DNA from: FEB-10 sp963710645
GTDB lineage: Bacteria; Acidobacteriota; Thermoanaerobaculia; Thermoanaerobaculales; Sulfomarinibacteraceae
DNA: 64,000 bases
Assembly: GCA_963710645.1 (NCBI GenBank)
Contig: CAVQBD010000001.1
Span: forward strand, 434,001-498,000
Direction of reading: 5' to 3'
Shown: positions 59,393-64,000 of the stretch, in pieces
How the letters are laid out: each line of letters starts with the position of its first letter
How positions within the stretch are numbered: the first letter of the stretch is position 1
Made by a program: the position numbers and the translations under genes
Notes under the pieces: model-generated
What the model was told of the DNA's origin: nothing
The model's input: the letters and a program-made list of their open reading frames with translations, nothing else
The model's database searches: none

Positions 59393-59656
59393 ATGAGCAC
59401 TCCATCTAATGATAGATCCATCTTCATTTCCATTCCGAACAAATGTGAAGGTGGCGCCCGGAACATCCTCGTCGAGCGGTTGACGGTCCGTCAGGCGCAG
59501 TTTGCGATCTTCATACGAGGACTCGAAGGAGCGCCGGTGCAAGGGCTCGTGGTCAGGGACAGCTCATTTCTCGCCGTGAGCAGGCGCAGCGTGCTCGAGC
59601 ACGTGGAGGATCTCCTGCTGCAGAACGTGGTGATCCATCCTTCCGCCGAGAAGTGA
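59393..59656 (+). pseudogene. GH28 polygalacturonase-like C-terminal remnant
   Basis: RNILVERLTVRQAQFAIFIRGLEGAPVQGLVVRDSSF and LEHVEDLLLQNVVIH match the C-terminal parallel beta-helix rungs of GH28 pectin hydrolases. Catalytic motifs (NTD, GHG, RIK) are absent and there is no signal peptide, so only the last few coils remain, about 70-87 residues. The annotated ATG is probably not a native start. It sits beside sugar-acid genes (KDG kinase, 6PG dehydrogenase), consistent with a lost pectin locus. Confidence 0.65.
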
Positions 59657-59719
59657 ACCACGAAGTACGGCTGTGAGCGTGGCGTCCCGTGTCGGACCGC
59701 CCCGCCGTTCGTCGACGCG

Positions 59720-60700
59720 TTATTCGTACTCCAAAACAGGACGCGGAAGGTAGAGTTCCTCCACGTAGGCGCACTCTTCTGGCGAGAGGCTGACGCCCGA
59801 CGCCTCGACCGCCTCCTCCAACTGGCGCAGATTGCTGGCCCCGATCACCGGCGCGGTGACAACGGGCTGCTGGAGCAGCCAGGCCAGGGCGATCTGAGCT
59901 GGTTTGACCCCTTTCTCTCCGGCCAATTCCACCACCCGCTCCAGGATTTTAAAATCAGTGTCCTGAAAATAGTAGTCGTGTGCCATCTGATCGCTCGCGT
60001 CGCGGGTGGTCGCGCCGCGCTCACCCCGTTTGCGGTTTCCGGCCAGAAAACCCCGGGCCAAAGGGCTCCACGGCACCACGCCAATGCCTTCTTCGCGACA
60101 CAGCGGCACCATTTCCCGCTCTTCCTCTCGGTGAATGAGATTGTAGTGATTCTGCATCGCCACAAAGCGACTCCACCCATGCCGATCGGCCAGGCCCAGT
60201 GCCTTCATGAACTGCCAGGCGTGCATGCTGGATGCGCCCAGGTACCGCACCTTGCCCATCCGCACGAGATCATCAAGCGTCTTGAGGGTTTCTTCAACGG
60301 GGGTTTCGTAATCCCAACGGTGGACGTAATACAGATCCACGTAGTCGGTGTCCAACCGTCGCAGCGAAGCGTCGATGGAGTCCATAATATGTTTGCGGGA
60401 CAGACCACGATCGTTTGGACCATCGCCGGTGGGCCAATACACCTTTGTCGCTATGATCACGTCTTTGCGCTGGGCGTAGTCCTTGAGTGCCCGACCAAGC
60501 ACCTCCTCACTGACTCCCAGCGAGTACATATCGGCTGTATCAAAGAAGTTGATGCCTAACTCCAGTGCCCGTTTGATGATGGGCCGGCTCTCGTCTTCCG
60601 GCAGCACCCAGTCACGCCATTGGGGGGAGCCGTAGGTCATCGTGCCCAAACAGATTCTGGAGACTCTCAATCCGGTTGTGCCAAAACGAACGTAGTCCAT
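59720..60700 (-). CDS. Aldo/keto reductase
   Basis: 326 residues from ATG 60700 (GGGGAGG upstream). TIM-barrel AKR: DTADMYSLGVSEEVLGRAL carries Asp and Tyr of the catalytic tetrad, IATKVYW the Lys, VHRWD the His, and a C-terminal NADPH region (APVIGASNLRQLEEAV). It reduces small aldehydes or sugar carbonyls; substrate unknown. Close to the KDG kinase gene, suggesting a sugar-acid context. Confidence 0.9.
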   Translation of the reverse strand: MDYVRFGTTGLRVSRICLGTMTYGSPQWRDWVLPEDESRPIIKRALELGINFFDTADMYSLGVSEEVLGRALKDYAQRKDVIIATKVYWPTGDGPNDRGLSRKHIMDSIDASLRRLDTDYVDLYYVHRWDYETPVEETLKTLDDLVRMGKVRYLGASSMHAWQFMKALGLADRHGWSRFVAMQNHYNLIHREEEREMVPLCREEGIGVVPWSPLARGFLAGNRKRGERGATTRDASDQMAHDYYFQDTDFKILERVVELAGEKGVKPAQIALAWLLQQPVVTAPVIGASNLRQLEEAVEASGVSLSPEECAYVEELYLPRPVLEYE

Positions 60701-60781
60701 TGACTGCCTCCCCAACCTATCGATCTTACGGCGGGTTCAGACCCCAAACGGACTGCGTAGCCGATGAAATCGGCTGAGCGG

Positions 60782-61864
60782 TCAACGTTGGACCCGGGCT
60801 GAGCCGCCTTTCGCGAAGGTCTCGACCTCTGCCAGCTTCGCCATGGTCACATCTCCCGGGAATGTGGTGGACAGGGCCCCATGGGCCCATCCCAGACGGA
60901 TAACTTCGTCGAGCTCCCGTCCGTCCAGCATTCCGTAGATCAGCCCGGAGGCAAATCCGTCGCCGCCGCCGATGCGGTCGATGACCCCAAGCTCACACGT
61001 CGGACTGATGGCCCGCTGCCCGTCGTACCAGCTCACGGCTCCCCACTGGTGGCGGTTGGCGGTTTCAACCTCCCTGAGAGTGGTGGCCACCATCTTCACG
61101 TTGGGAAAGTCACGATTGACCTCGGAAATCATCTCGAAGAAGACCGCGCTGTCCAGCTTGGACTTCTTCTCGACATCGGGACCCTTCACGCCCAACCCCA
61201 TCTGCAGGTCCTCTTCATTACCGATGAGGACATCCACATTCTCGACGATCCGTTTGAATGTACTCCGGGCGGCGTCGAGTCCTCCGATGGACTCCCACAG
61301 TTTTCCACGGTAATTCAGATCAAAGGACGTAACGGCGCCATGTTTCTTCGCGGCCGTCATCGCCTCGATAATGAGTTCGGATGTCGTTTTCGACAGTGCC
61401 GCGTAGATGCCCCCGGAGTGGAACCAGCGCACCCCTTCGCCGAAGATGGCATCCCAGTCGAAGTCGCCCGGTTTCAACATGGCACCGGCTTCATTCGCTC
61501 GGTTGTAGAAGACCACCGGCGGGCGTACGCCGTAGCCGACATCGCTGTAGACGGTGGCAATATTCGGTCCACGGGCGCCGTCATGTTCGAACCACTTGTA
61601 GAAGGGTCTGACGCCCATCTCCCGCACACGGGTCTGCACCAGTTCGCCAATGCCATAGTTCACCATGGCAGTGGCGATCCCGGTCTTCAGGCCGAAGCAG
61701 TCCGCCAGGTTGGCGGCGACGTTGTACTCACCACCCGAGACGTGGATCGTCACCGAACGTGCCTTCCGAAATGGTATCCGGCCCGGATCCAAGCGATGGA
61801 CCAGAGCGCCCAGGGACAGGAAGTCCAGAGCGCAGTCGTCTTTTCTGATATTCAGTTCAGCCAT
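60782..61864 (-). CDS. kdgK: PfkB-family sugar kinase, likely 2-keto-3-deoxygluconate kinase
   Basis: 360 residues, ribokinase fold: VSGGEYNVAANLADCFGLKTGIAT near the N-terminus and DRIGGGDGFASGLIYGML with the catalytic Asp near residue 300. Best match to KdgK, which phosphorylates 2-keto-3-deoxygluconate in the Entner-Doudoroff or hexuronate pathways. Neighbours are 6-phosphogluconate dehydrogenase and a GH28 relic. Other PfkB sugars (5-dehydro-2-deoxygluconate) cannot be excluded. Start ATG 61864. Confidence 0.8.
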   Translation of the reverse strand: MAELNIRKDDCALDFLSLGALVHRLDPGRIPFRKARSVTIHVSGGEYNVAANLADCFGLKTGIATAMVNYGIGELVQTRVREMGVRPFYKWFEHDGARGPNIATVYSDVGYGVRPPVVFYNRANEAGAMLKPGDFDWDAIFGEGVRWFHSGGIYAALSKTTSELIIEAMTAAKKHGAVTSFDLNYRGKLWESIGGLDAARSTFKRIVENVDVLIGNEEDLQMGLGVKGPDVEKKSKLDSAVFFEMISEVNRDFPNVKMVATTLREVETANRHQWGAVSWYDGQRAISPTCELGVIDRIGGGDGFASGLIYGMLDGRELDEVIRLGWAHGALSTTFPGDVTMAKLAEVETFAKGGSARVQR

Positions 61865-62000
61865 GAATACTCCTCTTTCAGCTCGACGAGTATTCTCGTC
61901 GAGTTCATCAAATTCCTCAAAAAATCACTGACAAACTCATGTCTTGTCAGACATCCTATCGGTATTGCAATTTCCGATGACCGGAGACATTGCCGGAACC

Positions 62001-63458
62001 CTAGACCACGTAGGTGGAGGCTGAGGTGGTGCCGCCCCGGCCCGTCCAGTTCGTATGGAACACCTCACCCCGTTCCTTGTCGACACGCTCGTAGGTATGA
62101 GCACCAAAGTAATCCCGCTGTGCCTGGAGCAGATTGGCGGGCAGGCGTTCTGAGCGGTAGCCGTCATAGTAGGCCAGAGCCGAACTGATGGCCGGCATGG
62201 GAATTCCCAGTTCCACCGCCTTGATGACGACCCGGCGCCAGGCGTCCTGAGCGTTGACAACGGCATCCCTGAAGAAGGGATCCAGCAGCAGGTTGTCGAG
62301 GTCGGGATCCTTGTCGAAGGCTTCCTTGATCTTGCCCAGAAACGCAGAGCGGATGATGCAGCCGCCGCGCCACATGAGGGCGATCCCGCCGTAGTTCAGG
62401 TTCCAATCGTAGCTCTTTGCCGCAGCTCGCATGAGTTGATAGCCCTGGGCATACGAGACGATTTTTGACGCATAGAGGGCTTCTTCGAGATCAGCGATGA
62501 ACTGGGCCTTGTCACCGTTGAATTGCACATCAGGACCGGTGAGGACCTTCGATGCCTTGACGCGTTCTTCCTTCATGGCAGACAGGCAGCGGGCAAAGAC
62601 CGCCTCGCCTATGAGGGTGAGCGGCATGCCTTCATCAAGGGCGGCGATGGCTGTCCACTTCCCCGTTCCTTTCTGACCCGCCGTATCCAGGATGAGATCC
62701 AGAGTGGCGTCACCGTTCTCATCCCGATATCCAAGGATGTCTCGGGTGATCTCGATGAGGTAGGAGTCCAGTTTGCCCTCGTTCCAGCGGCTGAACACGG
62801 CCTCCATCTCCTGATTGCTCATGTCCAGACCGTATTTCATCATCTGATAGGTCTCACAGATCATCTGCATGTCGCCGTACTCGATCCCGTTGTGGACCAT
62901 TTTGACGAAGTGTCCGGCGCCACTCTGACCCACCCAATCGCAGCAGGGCTCGCCCGCATCCGTGTGGGCGGCGATCTTCTGGAAGATGGGCTTCACGGAC
63001 TCCCAGGCCGTCGGGCTGCCACCGGGCATGATCGAGGGACCGAGCAACGCCCCTTCCTCACCGCCCGAGACGCCGGTGCCGACATAGCGCATCCCTTTGC
63101 TTTCCACGTATTCCGTACGGCGGATCGTGTCCGGGAAATGCGAATTCCCGCCGTCGATGATGATGTCTCCTTCATCGAGGTAGGGAATGACCTGATCGAT
63201 GAAGGCATCGACAACGGAGCCGGCCTTGACCATGAGCATGACCTTGCGGGGCCGTTCGAGACTCTGGCAGAAGCTCTCCAGGTCGTGGTAGCCGGAGATG
63301 TTCTTTCCTTTGGCCCGATCAGCCATGAAATCGTCGACCTTGCTTGTCGTCCGGTTGTAGCAGGCGACGTGAAAGCCCTTGCTTTCCATGTTCAAGATGA
63401 GGTTTTCCCCCATCACTGCCAGTCCGACAACACCGATGTCCGCTTTTCCTTCACTCAT
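62001..63458 (-). CDS. gnd: 6-phosphogluconate dehydrogenase, decarboxylating
   Basis: 485 residues. Dinucleotide motif GVVGLAVMGENLILNMESKG, VSGGEEGALLGPSIMPGG, HNGIEYGDMQMICETY and IIRSAFLGKIKEAF are signatures of Gnd. Converts 6-phosphogluconate to ribulose 5-phosphate with NADP (or NAD). Start ATG 63458. Transcribed with kdgK. Confidence 0.95.
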   Translation of the reverse strand: MSEGKADIGVVGLAVMGENLILNMESKGFHVACYNRTTSKVDDFMADRAKGKNISGYHDLESFCQSLERPRKVMLMVKAGSVVDAFIDQVIPYLDEGDIIIDGGNSHFPDTIRRTEYVESKGMRYVGTGVSGGEEGALLGPSIMPGGSPTAWESVKPIFQKIAAHTDAGEPCCDWVGQSGAGHFVKMVHNGIEYGDMQMICETYQMMKYGLDMSNQEMEAVFSRWNEGKLDSYLIEITRDILGYRDENGDATLDLILDTAGQKGTGKWTAIAALDEGMPLTLIGEAVFARCLSAMKEERVKASKVLTGPDVQFNGDKAQFIADLEEALYASKIVSYAQGYQLMRAAAKSYDWNLNYGGIALMWRGGCIIRSAFLGKIKEAFDKDPDLDNLLLDPFFRDAVVNAQDAWRRVVIKAVELGIPMPAISSALAYYDGYRSERLPANLLQAQRDYFGAHTYERVDKERGEVFHTNWTGRGGTTSASTYVV

Positions 63459-63595
63459 TCTTGGCTCCAGTCCTCAAACGACGGTCTTCCACATTTCATC
63501 TATCGGTACAGCCCCGGCAGGGCCGGGGAGATACCCGATGTCTGTGGACTATACGCTCCTAGCCCACACTTCTCACCTAGTAACTACTGCGGCTG

Positions 63596-63922
63596 TCAGA
63601 GACCCATGAAGATCCGGAGGCAATCCTCCACATCCTCAATGGTGCGGCTGGGAACCGATCCCCACGGGCTGACTAGGCGGTTTTTTGGAGATCGATCGGG
63701 GACTGCTTCGCAGAGCACCGCTGACGGTTCTCTGAGGCCGCCATGGGGCGGATCCACGGCGATGTGGGACCGGATGCCGCGCAGCCTTGTGGTGAGCGGG
63801 GCGACAATCACCAAATCGGCCGGGCCCATGTTGAAGGCATCCACCGAGAGCACCAACACCAGCCGGCGTCCTACCTGCTCTCATCCGAGGGTCGGGTCGA
63901 GGTCGGCGAGCCAGATTTCACA
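63596..63922 (-). pseudogene. MazF/PemK-type toxin remnant with in-frame TGA
   Basis: On the minus strand: CEIWLADLDPTLG, then a TGA at 63881-63883, then EQVGRRLVLVLSVDAFNMGPADLVIVAPLTTRLRGIRSHIAV and a stop at 63596 (ending RTIEDVEDCLRIFMGL). This is a MazF endoribonuclease (usual start xRGEIWLxDLxPTxGxE). The TGA replaces the Ser/other residue just after PTLG and the ATG is missing. The intact later frame is only 87 residues. The gene looks inactive, unless the TGA is a base-calling error. Any antitoxin would lie beyond the right edge. Confidence 0.75.
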
Positions 63923-64000
63923 CCGGTCGAGCCGGTCGATGGCGTCAATCGGCTGGGAGACTTCTGCGATCGAGGAGTGCAACGAACCGGGGATCGTCGC

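Noticed and set aside
63881..63883. Selenocysteine codon in mazF
   Set aside because: MazF proteins do not use selenocysteine, no SECIS-like hairpin is evident, and the start codon is also missing.
1..64000. tRNA or rRNA genes
   Set aside because: No cloverleaf-type sequence with GTTCRA and CCA-type ends and no rRNA conserved blocks were recognised by eye; a tRNA search tool would be decisive.

Overview
The window is GC-rich bacterial DNA, most likely from an Acidobacteriota genome (class Thermoanaerobaculia or a close relative). This is inferred from gene content, because no rRNA or tRNA gene is visible. Supporting features are a TonB receptor with a carboxypeptidase-regulatory-like N-terminus, a B-type succinate dehydrogenase (sdhCAB), a DUF4388 protein, an imuA/imuB/dnaE2 mutagenesis set, and secreted proteins ending in a DGF(E/D)xGDxxxW tail.

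Layout: xanthine dehydrogenase genes xdhB/xdhA (254-3919, minus). Two tandem LamG-domain secreted proteins inside a duplicated segment (4261-7455). A probable cyanophycin or dipeptide scavenging locus (7691-15212): YfcC-type transporter and RpiR regulator diverging from a TonB receptor, a secreted cyanophycinase-like peptidase and an M20 peptidase. A MacAB-like efflux operon (15309-19595, minus). dnaE2 (20143-23454), a secreted subtilase plus beta-propeller pair (23660-27309), then imuB, a 31-residue membrane ORF and imuA (27513-30865), all minus. DUF4388 protein, sodB, a secreted protein, a TerB-like protein, a GtrA-like protein, a small membrane protein and a GT39-like membrane protein follow (31314-40291). 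The tetrapyrrole cluster hemA-C-D-B-L-E-N (50003 to 42060, minus) diverges from sdhCAB. A five-gene SPFH/zinc-ribbon operon of unknown function lies at 54464-58542. The right end has a secreted protein, a GH28 remnant, an aldo/keto reductase, a KDG kinase, 6-phosphogluconate dehydrogenase and a broken mazF.

The most unusual property is between, and sometimes inside, the genes. There are more than 30 short tandem arrays of 7-nt units in at least ten unrelated unit families (GAAGAAC, ATTCGAA, ACTCGGG, TTCCTTG, CTCATTC, GAAATGA, GTTGAAA, ATCCAGC, GTTAAAC, CAATTTG), with some 8- and 9-nt arrays. They alternate with C-rich (CCCRCCCRCCCG) and G-rich (GGGYGGGYGGGGG) blocks that often enclose modular hairpin elements. 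I label these A (hairpin with family-variable but paired stems), B and C (GTGCCTGGCAC-type), D (cagCCGAGACGGctg inverted repeat), E (CCTTCGACT...AGGATGACA), F and G. Heptad arrays sit inside the coding sequences of imuB and dnaE2, in frame and without stops, and in the dnaE2 leader. Since 7 is not a multiple of 3, unit gain or loss would switch these polymerase genes on or off. imuA and dnaE2 also share a 29-nt upstream block built on an 11-nt direct repeat, a candidate common operator.

Five apparent single-base insertions (one in xdhA, three in the TonB receptor gene, one at the end of the 58.6 kb secreted gene) may be assembly errors or real lesions. No transposase, integrase, CRISPR array or tRNA was seen.
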